Below are positions 53,013 to 64,000 of a DNA stretch of 64,000 nt, piece after piece. The notes beneath the pieces were generated by a model that did no database searches, was not told where the DNA came from, and worked only from the letters and a program-made list of their open reading frames with translations. How positions within the stretch are numbered: position 1 is the stretch's first letter; the number at the start of each line of letters is the position of its first letter. Source of the stretch: Arachnomyces sp. PD_36 (taxonomy: Eukaryota > Ascomycota > Eurotiomycetes > Onygenales > Arachnomycetaceae); the NCBI GenBank assembly GCA_032988195.1, contig JANTQE010000003.1:682001-746000 (forward strand). Direction: 5' to 3'. Position numbers and translations under genes: made by a program.

Positions 53013-54573
53013 TTTGGAGGATGAGGAGAAGGGTTTGTAGAGAGGGTTAGTTGTTCGTGGGTTGATTGAGGGTGTGTGAGAGAGAGAAGTGAAGTGGTTA
53101 TAAGATCTTGATGTCCTTAAGACGGAAGAAGAGAGAGAGCGAAGAGAAGCCACGATGGATGGTTGTTGAAGGGTGTTGGGTTTATAAAGAGAAGGGGGGG
53201 AGATAATGACGTTTTAGTCACGGGATGAGGGTGAAGATGGAGGGGCAGAAAGTGGTGGTAGTTAGTAGTAGTAGTAGTTACTAGAGAGTACTTTTGGTGA
53301 GGACTTGAGTTGTGCCTCTTCTTTGTATGAGTGAAGAACCGAGGTGATTAGTCATGGCTATCCTGCTTAGGAATCATTCGAGTCGAGACCTGCTGAGTAA
53401 GGATCAAGGGTTAGTAAGGTGGAAAGGGAGGCAAAGAGAAGAATAAGTAGATTTATGACGATGAGAGTAGATACTAGGGACTTCTACGGATTATGTTGTG
53501 ATGGCAGTTCAAGATGTAGAGAATAGTTTGTACAAGAGCTAAAACTTGGATGAATTCAACGGATATAATAATCATATCGCTTGACTAATTGGTGCAATCC
53601 TATCCATTTGATACTATCTATATCTCGTTCTTGTAGTTCTATCTAGAAGCAATATGGTGGCGTGGCCGTTGCGCCGTGCAATATTCTCACAGAGGCACTA
53701 TGGAGCGTCGTAGGCATACAGTCGTAGGGCAGGCCCTTCCGTCCTGCGCGGGACATTGGATTGAGGAACTAACTGTTAACCCAGCCGGGGTACCGTGTAC
53801 ACCTCATGGCGTAGATACGATGGGGTGCTGAGTGTACGTGAAATCCCATCGGTTGAACTCATTTATAAACATCAGAAGACAGATGAACCAATGGCTCACA
53901 TTAAGCATCTACTTGCTTGGTATTGAGTTGTAGCTTTGCGGAAACAAGGCTACCATCTTACGCACATTTGCACTTGGCATCCGGGTATACCCAAGCCAGA
54001 ATATTAAATGGCATCTCCCTTCAAAGGCGGAGACTATAGAACTTTACGAACCACTTACCTTGTAAGCTTAGAAGCAAGCACGCACGCCCTTTAACCTAAA
54101 ACTGTAGCGCGGGACGGGTATATAAAACTGTCCCACAGGGGTATACGGAAACTTGGGATAATACGTGAAATATAGAAATATTCGATCAGAGAGTAAGAAT
54201 TACCCTAGACAACGGCTGGGGAGGCTGTTTTTGGGAAACAAAAACCAGGTCTCCCCCCCTTGGCAGCAACAGCCCAAAACAAATCAATCCACATACGTGC
54301 TGAGAAGTTGGATTCTTCGAAGAACGACGTTTTCGGTATTCCAAGAAGAGAATACCCAAGTATTCAGACACGCGAGGCTAAATAAAAATAAACCATTCCA
54401 AGCTTGCAGCACTGCACAGTTGTAAAAAATATTAAGAATAAGACACACACAGCCTTGGGCCGGGAAAAGGAAACGAAGGAATTGCACTCATTATTTCAAG
54501 GGTATAGGTTATCGATATAAGGAAATTAAAGTCTGTAAGACTGGGCTGGCACCGCGCAGATAGACACTTAGAA
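53013..54573. other. 1.6-kb non-coding interval
   Basis: Purine-rich leader of the thioredoxin gene up to about 53220, including a TAG-triplet run at 53261-53282, then unstructured sequence. No gene supported. Confidence 0.45.
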
Positions 54574-56625
54574 CTACCATCGGCGACTATAGATCGTTAG
54601 TACTGTCAGCCAACGGGGATAGGATCAACAAATACCTGTAAGCAGCTGCCACTTCTGGCCGACGGATCTTGTTCTTCGGTGCAACATCGTCCTCTTGTCG
54701 TCTTGGGCCTTTGTCCTCGGGAGACTCATCTCGCCCTCTCTTACGGTTGGTGTGTTTCTGATCGCGGTTCCCATTAGTTGACCCACCATGGCCATTCTCC
54801 GGAGCATGGAATTCTCTATTATCGCCGGTGTCCTCATGTTTGAAACCGGACCTCCGTCTGGAAGGTTGTTGCCCGGTAGAGCTGCGGGATCCTCGGGTCT
54901 TTCGGTCTTGGCCTCTAAAATTGGATGAATTGCCATTACGGCGGTCCCGGTCCCGGTCCCGGTCACGGCCTCCATGCTTTTTCTTATTCTGGGGACCGTG
55001 ATGCTTATGCCAATTCTGGGATCTTTCTGTACCCTGATCATGATGCTTGTGGTGTGGCTCGCGATCCATATTATCGCCAGGAGACCTCCTATATGCACTG
55101 TGCTGCGTTAGTATTGTTTTAGCCAGTATAGATAGTGATAAGCTTACGTGCTAGATGAATCGTGGCTTCCGCCCCTCTGGACGCCATTTCCGTATTCCCT
55201 TTTGATATCCGTCGGTGGGTTATCACCATCATCATAGTAGTCACCCTTCCTTGGCTCAAGGTAGTCTTCATCGTGGGCATCGCGATCTCCCCTATAGTCC
55301 CTCGGGGTTGGAGTCCTGGTGCCTCGTCTCGATCCCTCGTAATCCGATTCGGCCGACCTATTAGACGGGCTTCGATAGTCCATAGGTTCCTCTTTCCTAT
55401 CAGCAACTTCAGGCGTCGCCCTAGTAGACTGGGTGGGAGTCTTGACTCGGTGATCCTCAAACAGTTTGTTGCGCCGGGAAATAAGCTCGACCATTGGTAT
55501 CGTCTCGCACTCGACGGATATGACCATAAAAACGGGATCTTTCATCATAAACGGCCAGTCTGAAGTATCACGGATATGTGATTGAAATTCCTCTGCCCTC
55601 TTATTGAGAAAGTACTTCGAAACAGACATCCCAGGAGGCAATGATGTTAGAGGAGGGAGATTCACGACTTCATCATTAGCAACTAATTTGGAGGGAAGGG
55701 GTCGAGCAACTGGTTGAGGGGGATGCCACACTTCAATTTTTTTAGCGTGTATACAACGTAGTTTTTGACGTGGGGCTTACCTATCTGATCGCCATGTGAT
55801 TTGCTATCATCAATGTCAAGCGACTGCAATTCCTCCATCCATGGCTCCAATGGAGGAGCAATATAAGGAACTTCATCACTCTGTCGCCGCCTGGGTGGCC
55901 AAGACTCCTGGGGACTATACTCCTCATGCCGATGACCATAATCTTGAGATTTGCGAGGATACCCGTGGGGATCATACGGGTGCTGGGGAGGATAGTAGTG
56001 ATGTTGGGGGGGCATGCCATCCGGGGACGCAGGGCTTGGAAACTGACCACGGTAGGCGCTCGCAGGGGTTGGGGGATGATGTCCTCCATAGGGTGGATAA
56101 CCTGGAGGGGGGTAGTAAGGGGAAGGAGCGTGATGCTGCCATTGATTGAAGTGCGGCGGGTGTGCAGACATAGGTGTCGGCGGGCCATGAGGACCTGGAG
56201 GATAACCCGGGTGCATCGCTGGTGGATGTGGGTAGCCATGGTGCGGACCGGGTGGTTGATGGTGACCTAGAGGTGGCCCATGGAGCATGCCAGGTGGTCC
56301 ATTGGTGGTCTTTTGTCTCTTCTGTGGACGGTTGTGGTTGGATCCGCTGAGCCACAGTTAGTCACATCACTATGACCAAACCCACCAGCTTGACACTTTA
56401 AAAAACTTACACAGGAATGGGCCGGCGAGGTTCAGGACAGTGTTGAGCCCAGTGCTCTGGAGAACCACAATTATAACATGATTGACCCTCTGAACGCTTC
56501 CTCTGGCCTTGTTGGTTCTTCTGGTTAAAGAACTGTTTCTTCCCCTTCTGCCTGTTCATGACAGTGGGGATAGGTTGCGCAGGGAAGGGAGGGGCTCCAT
56601 TCGCAGGAGGTAGGTAAGGATTCAT
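54574..56625 (-). CDS. CCHC zinc-knuckle protein with a Pro/His-rich and RS-like tail
   Basis: Exons 56411-56625, 55781-56346, 55148-55730, 54636-55097 and 54574-54586 give 612 aa. The last intron has a perfect TACTAAC branch point, and removing it replaces a run-on by a short AYSRRW end. Near residue 57 a CCHC zinc knuckle (CYNCGSPEHWAQHC) is flanked by basic residues, as in single-stranded nucleic-acid binding proteins. Residues about 95-230 are extremely rich in Pro, His, Gly and Tyr. A small ordered block around 280-350 (PPLTSLPPGMSVSKYFLNKRAEEF, DWPFMMKDPVFMVIS) may be a short domain. The end is Arg/Asp/Ser-rich (RDRDRDRDRR). A role in mRNA processing is likely but inferred. Confidence 0.8.
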
Positions 56626-57537
56626 TCTGCCAGACTGGTGTCTTACTCGAGAACATAGAGTAGATCGGTAGACACCAGTGACACTGTCACTCAGTAACAA
56701 GAAAAGGGTAGAGATGACAGCTGGGTTGTTCGTCTGTAAACATAAGACCGCAACGAACCAGGCTTTGTTCACCAGATGACAGATATACGTGGATATATCT
56801 ATGAACCTGGAACCTTCAAAGAACAAAAGAAGACGTGAATCTCAGAGCAAAAGAAACGATATTAAACAGATCGCGAACCCTCGACCTTGGTGGGAGTGAG
56901 TTTTAGCGTGGAAGTCGAGTGAAGTGAAATGTTTCGTGTAAAAGGATCGTGAACAAGGAGGTTTGCGGCCAAGATATCATGTGCTTCCTTCCAGATCTAA
57001 GAAGGTTAGGCTCATAAATTGGATGGTGAAAGCCAAATAAATGATAAGACAAGCTCTTGTTCGAACAAACAGAATTAATTATACAAGACAAAGCGCAGTA
57101 GGAGGAATAAGACAGCTATGAATATGATATCTTCATCCTTCACGTTGAAGACGAAGAAATCACGATGGACAGAAAAGCAACATGGATATCACGTGGTCAT
57201 CTAACGCCTTTCGGTTAAGATCGACTGACACAGTCTGGATTTTTCAACTTGTCCCAATCTGGAAACTGAAGGATGTCTTCGATTGTGATTTGAGGCTCAT
57301 GGCAAAGAGTCACTGCATGAACAGATGCTCTGAGATATACATACACACCTCCCCTCTATCTCGGTGGTGTTGATTCCTCTGTCTAGGGTTGAGCTTTGGA
57401 CTGGACCATCATGCAAGCTGCCCCTGTCAGCTCCTTCATGAGAACCTGCCATTCCCTTCAGCTTCTCTCATAGCTCTTACATTCGTTTAATACCTCCGCT
57501 CATTCAAGCTTCCAGCTTCACCTTTTCTCTAGACATC
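56626..57537. promoter_or_regulatory. Divergent promoter of the zinc-knuckle and PPG1 genes
   Basis: 912 bases with genes diverging on both sides. A small leftward frame near 56903-57091 has no features. No RNA gene seen. Confidence 0.45.
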
Positions 57538-58633
57538 ATGCCAGGTCTTCCATGTATGCCAGCCCCTATCCGTACGGGCTCGCACCGTCGCTAATTACCC
57601 GTCTCCTGCGTTCAGCTAGTATTGACCTAGATGAATGCATCGAACGGCTCTACCGCAAGGAACTCCTCGCAGACACAGTTGTCGAAGCAATATGCGCCAA
57701 AGCAAAAGAACTTTTAATGAAGGAAAGCAATGTCGTACATATCGCAGCTCCAGTCACCGTGGTGGGGGATATCCACGGCCAATTCTTCGACATGATCGAA
57801 ATCTTTAAGATCGGGGGATTCTGCCCGAATACAAACTACCTTTTCCTCGGTAAGAGCTGCTTTCCCCGAGCAATAATAGCCCATGCCCCTAACTAACTAT
57901 TCTCTGTGCATCTCCAGGCGACTACGTCGATCGCGGCCTCTTCAGCGTAGAAACCATCTCCCTCCTCATATGCCTAAAACTCCGCTACCCCCACCGCGTG
58001 CACCTCATCCGCGGCAACCACGAATCCCGCGGCGTCACCCAATCCTACGGCTTCTACACCGAATGCGCCCGAAAATACGGCAACGCGAACGTATGGCACT
58101 ACTTTACCGACATGTTCGACTTCCTCACCCTCAGCGTCGTTATAAACGACCAAATATTCTGCGTCCACGGCGGGCTGTCCCCGTCGATACATTCGATCGA
58201 TCAGATCAAGATCATCGATCGGTTCCGTGAGATACCACACGAGGGACCCATGGCGGATCTCGTCTGGTCGGATCCAGACACGGAACGCGATGAGTTCTCA
58301 CTCTCCCCGCGGGGTGCCGGGTACACATTCGGGGCGCAGGTAGTTCGAAAATTCCTCGAAGTAAACAGCATGTCGCATATCCTCCGCGCCCACCAACTCT
58401 GTCAAGAGGGCTACCAGATCCTCTACGACGACCGATTGAGTACGGTCTGGAGCGCTCCTAATTACTGCTACAGATGCGGGAATCTGGCCAGCGTCCTCGA
58501 GGTCTCGGATTCCGGAGAAAGATACTTTAATATCTTTGACGCGGCTCCGGAGAATGACCTCCACCGAGGGGAGCAGCAGGCTCAGCAGCAGAATAAGGAT
58601 GGGCAGAATCCGATTATAGAATATTTCTTATGA
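57538..58633 (+). CDS. ppg1: PP2A-like serine/threonine phosphatase PPG1
   Basis: The model 57538-57553, 57616-57849 and 57918-58633 gives 321 aa starting MPGLPSSIDLDECIERL. The first short exon uses the better GTATGC donor; an alternative donor six bases in would shorten the start. The metallophosphatase signature is complete: VVGDIHGQFFD, FLGDYVDRG, LIRGNHESRG, FCVHGGLSP, RAHQLCQEGY and SAPNYCYRCGN. The C-terminus ends EYFL, like the PP2A DYFL tail that is carboxymethylated. Sequence details (WHYFTDMFDFLTLSVVIN, DAAPEND) are those of the PPG1 subgroup, which in fungi acts with the Far/STRIPAK complex. The length is normal. Confidence 0.94.
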
Positions 58634-59054
58634 TACCCCGGGGGAGGCGCGCGGGACTCTTGTCTGTCCTGTTTGGTTTTTTTTCTTCCCTTTGTCTATC
58701 TGAAAGCATGAAATGGCGTTTGGATATCAGAATTTTTTTTTCAATTGTCATTGGCATAAAAATGCATTTGAGGAAATGGATTACGAACATATATGCACCT
58801 TGTGAGACGGAAAAGCTTCGCTCCAGCTTGACTCGAGCGGGCACAACCTGCCCGAGCCGATAGAACCAGTGGAGAGCAATCGAATTTCCGCACGAGGCAT
58901 GACCAAGAGAGAAAAGGTATTGATTGATTTTGTTCAAAAAAAGGAAAAGGAAATTCGTTGTTGTTATGAAGGCATTATCTCTCTCTCTTTCTCCAATACA
59001 TGACGACATGACCAGGGGGGTCTTCTTGACCAAAAAGAGAAGAAAAGAAAGCAT
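58634..59054. other. Intergenic, convergent 3' regions
   Basis: 421 bases between the PPG1 and RhoGDI stops, with T-rich runs at 58676-58690 and 58733-58742 that could serve 3'-end formation. No gene. Confidence 0.5.
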
Positions 59055-60097
59055 CTACCAATCCTTGGCGATATCAAATGACCATTCGAACTTGAGATGG
59101 GTGTGGTCATCGTCGTCGACGAATTTCGAGAGAGCGTTATAGTGTCCTCTTGCGAGCATGCCTGACGGAGCTTCGTCTGGGTTGACTGTGGGGGGTGTCT
59201 GTTAGGAATTTGAAACCCGAATATATGAGGGTGGAGGGACTTACATTTCTTCTCATAGATCGGTTTCTCGGTAGTGTTGGGCGCATAGCTCCCCTATAAC
59301 GTGAAGACCTGCTCAGTATACCTCTCTCTGGGAATCCCGGAAAGAATTCAAAACTCACCAACATCTCCTGATCCTTACTAACCCTCACCCCCTTCCTCTT
59401 GACAACCTGCACATACTGCAACCCACTCAGAACCTCATGCTGCACCAAAAACGTCGCCTTGATCCTGAACGTCGCGCCCTCCTTGATGGTGAAGGGTTTG
59501 TTCTTCAGCTCGTCGACGGCACCGGGTTGGGAGAGGTCGATGGTGATGTCGGGACGGTCTTCGACTTCGAGGGAGAGGGATTTGATGATGCATTTTCGGG
59601 GGTCGTTGGGGTCGGTGAGGGAGTTTTCGCCTAGCCCGAGGGAGGCTTTCCAGCGTTTGAGGGATTCGTCGTGTTCGTCTGTGAGGGAGGGAGAGGTGTT
59701 AGTTGGTGTGTGTTGGGATTTGAGGGGCGGTGTATGGCGAGAGTGTGTGTGGTGGTTGGTTACTGGGAAGCTCTTGTAGCACCCGAGTAAAAGATGTGTA
59801 CTTGGAATTGCGCTACAGCAGCTTATATAGCTACCAGAAAACCCGCTCTGATGTCCTGATTGCATCAAAGACATTGTAATCAAGCAGCATTCATTGTTCG
59901 GCAATCCAGCGAACTTATCGCATACCCGCATCCAAGTACACCCCACACTCGCAGCTCAAACCCTCAACCTCCCCAAGCAACATTATTATTGTAGGTATCT
60001 TACCTAGCTTCTTATACTCCTCAACAGTCTTCTTCTCTCCGACCACAAACCCAGCAGTCTTATTCGCAGCGAGCTCATCTTCAGCGTGGTCCGCCAT
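59055..60097 (-). CDS. RDI1: Rho GDP-dissociation inhibitor
   Basis: Exons 60004-60097, 59359-59678, 59245-59293 and 59055-59185 give 197 aa, the usual length; phases are consistent. Intron 1 is long (325 nt). The N-terminal regulatory arm (GEKKTVEEYKKLDEHDESLKRWKASLGL) and the immunoglobulin-like domain (FTIKEGATFRIKATFLVQHEVLSGLQYVQVVKRKGVRV, MLGSYAPNTTEKPIYEKKF, EAPSGMLARGHYNALSKFVDDDD, FEWSFDIAKDW) are all present. RhoGDI extracts prenylated Rho and Cdc42 GTPases from membranes. The isoprenoid-pocket strands are intact. A C-to-G skew switch lies in exon 2 near 59490. Confidence 0.94.
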
Positions 60098-60821
60098 CTT
60101 AGCTGATCTGATCGTTGGTGTTGTCGGTGAGGGGAGAGAGAGAGGAGGGGGAAACGGTTCAGACGAAAACGTGAACCAAAGAAGTTGTTGAGACGAAAAC
60201 CAAAACTTCTTCTCTTGAAGTGTTAGATTTTGTGTGTTCTTTGTGTGTGTTGTATCCTACCTCTCTCACAAATCTGTGGAAAATTGTCAAGAGAGAAGTG
60301 AACAGAAGGACGGATGGATATGTATGGTGGGGTCAACGATTAGTTATGTTGTTGATGTGATGCGATGCGGATGCACGTTGACTCGAGACGGCGAGACAGA
60401 CGGAAACTAAAATACTTCTTATGGACCGGTCTCGGCGGGGAGGGGGAAGGACTACATATGTACGCAAGCAAGTTTGAACCACTTGGGAGGGAGATAGAGG
60501 AAAGAGCGGTGTTTGAGGATTCCCGTATTTTTCTTGCTTGACTTGATTTTTTTAAAGGAGTTAATGCTGCAAGATGGAGGGATTGAGGGCTTTTGATTGA
60601 ATGTTGAATGAATGGGCAGTGATGTTTGGGTTTTTTACCCCTCAATTGGTACAGATGGGATGGAGTATGTATGTATGTCTGCTGCTTGGGGGAGAGAGAG
60701 AATACGTATCCGTGGTTAGAATTCACAATTCCCCATCCCCAGCCCTATCTATACTGTACTACAGTTCCCCCTCCCCTATATAGCTCCCTCATAACTAATA
60801 CCATACCCCTTATTAACAACA
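60098..60821. promoter_or_regulatory. Divergent promoter of the RhoGDI and GFA-domain genes
   Basis: 724 bases, purine-rich near the RhoGDI start and C-rich near 60770-60821. No coding signal. Confidence 0.45.
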
Positions 60822-61265
60822 ATGAACCCCTCTCTCCTCAAAACCGAAGCAACAACCAACCCGCTCCCCAAACGCCCCTACCACGCCTCCTGCCACTGCC
60901 GCAGAATCCGTCTCACAATCCACCTCCCCCCACTCGAATCCCTCACCATAAATACCTGCAACTGCTCCATCTGCACTAAGAACGGGTACCTGGTTGCGTA
61001 CCCGTTGGAGGGGGATGTTGTCGTTGAGAGTTGTGGGGAGGGGGAGGGTAACGAGGAGATGGGAATGGGAAACGGGATGGGCGAGTATAGGTTCGGGGAG
61101 AGGAGGAAACCGCATTGGTTTTGTAGGGAGTGCGGGACTTCGATGATGGTGGGGTTTGGGGAGTCCGGGTTTGTGGAGGAGAGGGGGTTGGTTGCTGTTA
61201 ATGTAGGTTTAAGTCGTCAGGGGGGGAAGGGGCATATGCTGATGTGGATGGTAGATTCGGACGTT
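60780..61265. other. GC-skew switch within the GFA gene
   Basis: 60901-60960 has 27 C and 5 G; 61021-61080 has 32 G and 3 C. The two counted blocks are only 60 bases apart, making this the sharpest example in the window. Confidence 0.88.
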
Positions 61266-61356
61266 CGATGGGATTGAGGACGTTCTTGATAAGCTTACTT
61301 ATCGGAAGGTGGATGGGAAACATAACCTCAACCCACCGTATAAGACGGGATCTTAA
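60822..61356 (+). CDS. GFA/CENP-V-type zinc protein
   Basis: Exons 60822-61202 and 61255-61356 (52-nt intron, GTAGGT..GGTAG) give 160 aa. Read-through without splicing would stop at 61277 and lose the conserved end. The spliced product continues VNIRTFDGIEDVLDKL and ends NLNPPYKTGS, the family pattern. Zinc ligands are CHC near residues 24-26, CNCSIC (45-50) and CRECG (103-107). The family is named for glutathione-dependent formaldehyde activation, but most members have other or unknown thiol-adduct substrates. It is small, with no targeting signal. The + strand switches from C-rich to G-rich in the middle (about 60985). Confidence 0.85.
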
Positions 61357-61633
61357 AGTGTACTCGAAGCGGTCAATATGTTCGAGAGTCTTCGAGGTCT
61401 AGACGCGTACTGTGCCTCATAAGCGTTTCGGAATCCGTCCACCCTGTTAAGGGGCTTCCTCCAGAGGTTTAAGAGACAAGGGAAGCCATATAGGAGGTAC
61501 AGGAGAGACATTCAAACATCATGCATAAGAGTATATACATATGTGCATAAGTCTAGAAAAAGATCTATAGATACATGCATCCCAATGCAGCGGCACGCAG
61601 AGCATATTAATACAACCCCCCCATTACAATACA

Positions 61634-62479
61634 TCATTGTCCGAAGACAAAAGCTAGAGATGCTCCCACCACCAGCAACCCCATATTCCACTTCACCATC
61701 CCCGCGCCACCCTCACCCTCACCCGCTGCCACTCCGCTCTGAGCATCGCCACCAATCCACGGCTTCGAAGGCAGCTTACTCACGCTCGCATTAACATCCG
61801 ACGAGCTGAGCCGTTCATTCTCCAACATCGAGCAATCGGTACGATTCCCCTTATCCTCAATACTATTGGTAACCGAAATCGGAAGATCGAACACGGTAAA
61901 GTACTCCGTTCCATTCCAACGGAAGTACTGGTGCAGTGAGATATTCGTGTCACCACGAGCTGAGTCATCGTCGTCGTCGCCATCATCATCTTCCCCAACG
62001 AAGCAATCGGGCCAGTACCAATTGATGTGTTTGACGGTTGAGTCGGGTTCCTGTTCCATGACTGGTCCAACGTATGGAGAGGTGAAGACGCGCGAGCGGT
62101 CGTCGCCGGAAGGCAATGTTCCGTTGGCGACGGTGAAGTTGCGAGTGGGAGTGGTCAGGAAGATGTTGATGCCTTGGATGACGGAGTCATCGTCAGAATC
62201 TGGGCTTTGGGGCCATGGAAGCTTGCCGTTGCCGGATATTTCGATCGCGACGTGTAGATAGTCTGCGGGGTATTAGTACGAGGATGGTCCAGAGTGACTA
62301 GGGCAGAACTTGCCTCCTCCTAGCGGTGTGAACGGCTGGGGAGCATCTACGATGGCTAGACCTGGGGTGTAAATCTGCCCATTAACGATATCGAATTGTG
62401 AGGCATCATCGTCTTCAGCTGAAACGACAGCTGCCAGACCAAGTATGGCTGAAAGCCAGGTAGCTCTTCTGAGGGCCAT
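61634..62479 (-). CDS. Secreted GPI-anchored protein, unknown function
   Basis: Exons 62314-62479 and 61634-62262 give 264 aa. The intron uses a GC donor (GCAAGT) with a CAG acceptor, and the phases fit (GGD across the junction). Residues 1-21 are a signal peptide (ATWLSAILGLAAVVSA core). The mature part has a VDAPQPFTPLGGDYLHVAIE strand and several N-glycosylation sequons (NFT, NGT, NIS, NGT, NRT, NAS). An Asp-rich loop (EDDDGDDDDD) is also present. The C-terminus has small residues (GGDAQSGVAAG) followed by a hydrophobic tail ending GLLVVGASLAFVFGQ, the layout of a GPI-attachment signal. It is a likely cell-wall or plasma-membrane surface protein. I recognise no enzyme motif. Confidence 0.85.
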
Positions 62480-64000
62480 GGTAAGGATGCGCGAGAATTA
62501 GACATAGCAGAGAACTTTGCGGCAACGGGGGCCAGCATCGTGAGTATATATATGAAGATATTTTTAACGATATGAGTGCCCGCTCGATAATAAGATTGAA
62601 ATTATCTTTCGCCTCAAAACCATGGCCACGGAGCGATAGCGCTCTTCTGGAACCGGGATTCATCTGGTGCCTGTGTCAGATTTAAACCCCGGTGGGTTCG
62701 ATATTGATATTAAGATGCAGGGATAGCATCACCCTAAACCCATGATCTTTGGCATCCACTGCCGTTGTGCCTGGTGTTCGGCCGTTGGCAGCGGAGATGA
62801 GACAAAGACCGACAAGAGTCGATCCAATATATTTGACATCAATCGACGGTTTTTAAGGTAACCAATCACCCCAGGCAAATTCTATATTGAATGATGTCAC
62901 CTTATGGCGGTCAAATTTCCGTCGAGATGGCAGATATCAAAGATGAGTCGAGGCGGTGACCGTCGCGATCTCTCTCTCCCGATATTTGGTTGGAATATTG
63001 TTGATGGTTAGAGTCGGTGTGGATATTTGGAACGCACAGAAGGATCAGCTTCTTTTCTCTGGTAACTGATGATCTTTTTTAACATGACAGCTCACAGCTT
63101 TCCCCAGACCCAAGGACGACATGCGGACGGTCCGTCGTGCGATGGATCCTTCCTCGCACTCAACGACGGACTGTTCCACGGCTCATGCACCGCATGTTGA
63201 GCCTAGCCCTAAACCCTAATCTAGAGCACTGCCAAGACTTCCCTGCGATTACTGGAAAAACATTCCTCCATCCGAATGTCACCCCCTTTTTGCTCAACAC
63301 TAACCGCATTTGGACATATATTACCAGAATAGAATACGTATTGATACCGTAATGATGCTTCCAATGAACTCTTTTCCCCATATTTCCGGGCGTGTATCCA
63401 CCACGTCACGTCAAGGCTCAATACGACGTGTCTCATTATTGCCACGCAAGGGATCCTGTCAACGTGACGCGGTAGTACCGGCATTGCCTTTACCCGGTGT
63501 TTTTACAGTGAACTGGCTGTATCTTATTGTATCCTATTCCTTCCCCATTGTATCTGTCGGTACCCCTCCCACCACCACTCACGAACCATCTACTGCCACC
63601 CCCTCCCTGGCGGTCAACGTCAATTCCACTCTCACTCTTTCTTTCTCTTCCAGAAAATTAAATCTTTCCATCTTCCCCCCCAAAAAGAATCGCGATCGCT
63701 TTTTTTCTGCCTTCATCATCGATCAGGTTCAAGCGATTGAGGAGGATATACTCACATCTTTACATCCCGAAGACATCCTGACTACCGCGTCGATCGTTGC
63801 CGTTCACCCCCCGGTACCCAGAAAAGAAGGAGGATTAAATTCATTCAATTAAAAACCTTGGGCGCGCCTGCAACGTGGCAGTCGTGGTCGCATCTCGCTT
63901 TCTTTTTAGAGGAGAAAGCAGTCAACTTCGATCTCGAGTCCCTCCCTCTCTCCCGCTGCCTCAGTCCATAGCCAGATAACCCCTCTTCGCGACTCCAATC
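62480..64000. other. Right-end non-coding region
   Basis: Upstream of the GPI-protein gene and probably the promoter and leader of a gene beyond the right edge (CT-rich from 63600 to the end). An open stretch at 63310-63852 lacks any protein-like feature and is not called. Confidence 0.4.

Noticed and set aside
54587..54635. Unspliced C-terminus of the zinc-knuckle protein
   Set aside because: The segment has a good donor, a perfect TACTAAC branch point and an AG acceptor, so it is called an intron.
61203..61277. Unspliced end of the GFA protein
   Set aside because: Splicing 61203-61254 restores the conserved C-terminal family pattern; read-through ends in non-conserved sequence.
63310..63852. 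180-codon frame near the right edge
   Set aside because: Low-complexity Thr/Ser/Pro from CT-rich leader sequence, no recognisable feature.
1..64000. tRNA genes, rRNA or CRISPR arrays
   Set aside because: No cloverleaf with A and B boxes, no rRNA-like block and no spacer-repeat array was found; the 19-bp array lacks spacers and is in a fungal genome.

Overview
The window is nuclear DNA of a filamentous ascomycete, most likely a eurotiomycete of the Aspergillus/Penicillium type. Genes carry short introns (mostly 45-75 nt) with GT..AG ends. Orthologues of fungal housekeeping proteins (AP-3 beta, Nuf2, eIF2B alpha, PPG1 phosphatase, RhoGDI, NECAP) lie among secondary-metabolism genes and relics. 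I see no rRNA, tRNA, CRISPR array or intact transposon.

Layout. (1) 1-9.6 kb is a decaying secondary-metabolite locus. It holds a truncated polyketide-synthase ketosynthase, a broken alpha/beta hydrolase, half of an MFS exporter and a P450 that has lost its haem cysteine. Two intact genes survive among them, an alpha/beta hydrolase and a short-chain dehydrogenase, and a 19-bp tandem repeat lies upstream of the dehydrogenase. (2) 10-24 kb holds ordinary single genes: a bZIP-basic-region/ankyrin protein, an SRPK-like kinase, an RGG-tailed protein, a secreted PL20-type polysaccharide lyase and an 857-aa disordered protein, separated by long gaps. (3) 25-33 kb holds AP-3 beta, a HAD hydrolase, a CorA-like membrane protein and a DUF3669-type protein with a very acidic tail. 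(4) 34.6-44.4 kb is a compact set of five genes: MATE exporter, ATP-grasp-like protein, TauD-type dioxygenase, ornithine-decarboxylase-like PLP enzyme and a PaaK-like adenylate-forming ligase. No PKS or NRPS is present. It reads as a small biosynthetic cluster that would decarboxylate a basic amino acid, activate and couple an acid, oxidise the product and export it. This is my main candidate for an undescribed system. (5) 44.7-62.5 kb is a dense housekeeping block: a hypothetical protein, Nuf2, eIF2B alpha, NECAP, thioredoxin, a zinc-knuckle protein, PPG1, RhoGDI, a GFA-domain protein and a GPI-anchored protein. The last 1.5 kb holds no gene I can support.

A second unusual signal runs across genes. 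In at least nine genes on both strands the + strand changes abruptly, inside the gene, from C-rich/G-poor on the left to G-rich/C-poor on the right. The polarity is always the same, whatever the gene direction. Hand counts for six loci are in the findings.

Exon models were built by eye from splice signals, reading frame and family motifs. Function calls come from recognised motifs, not database searches.
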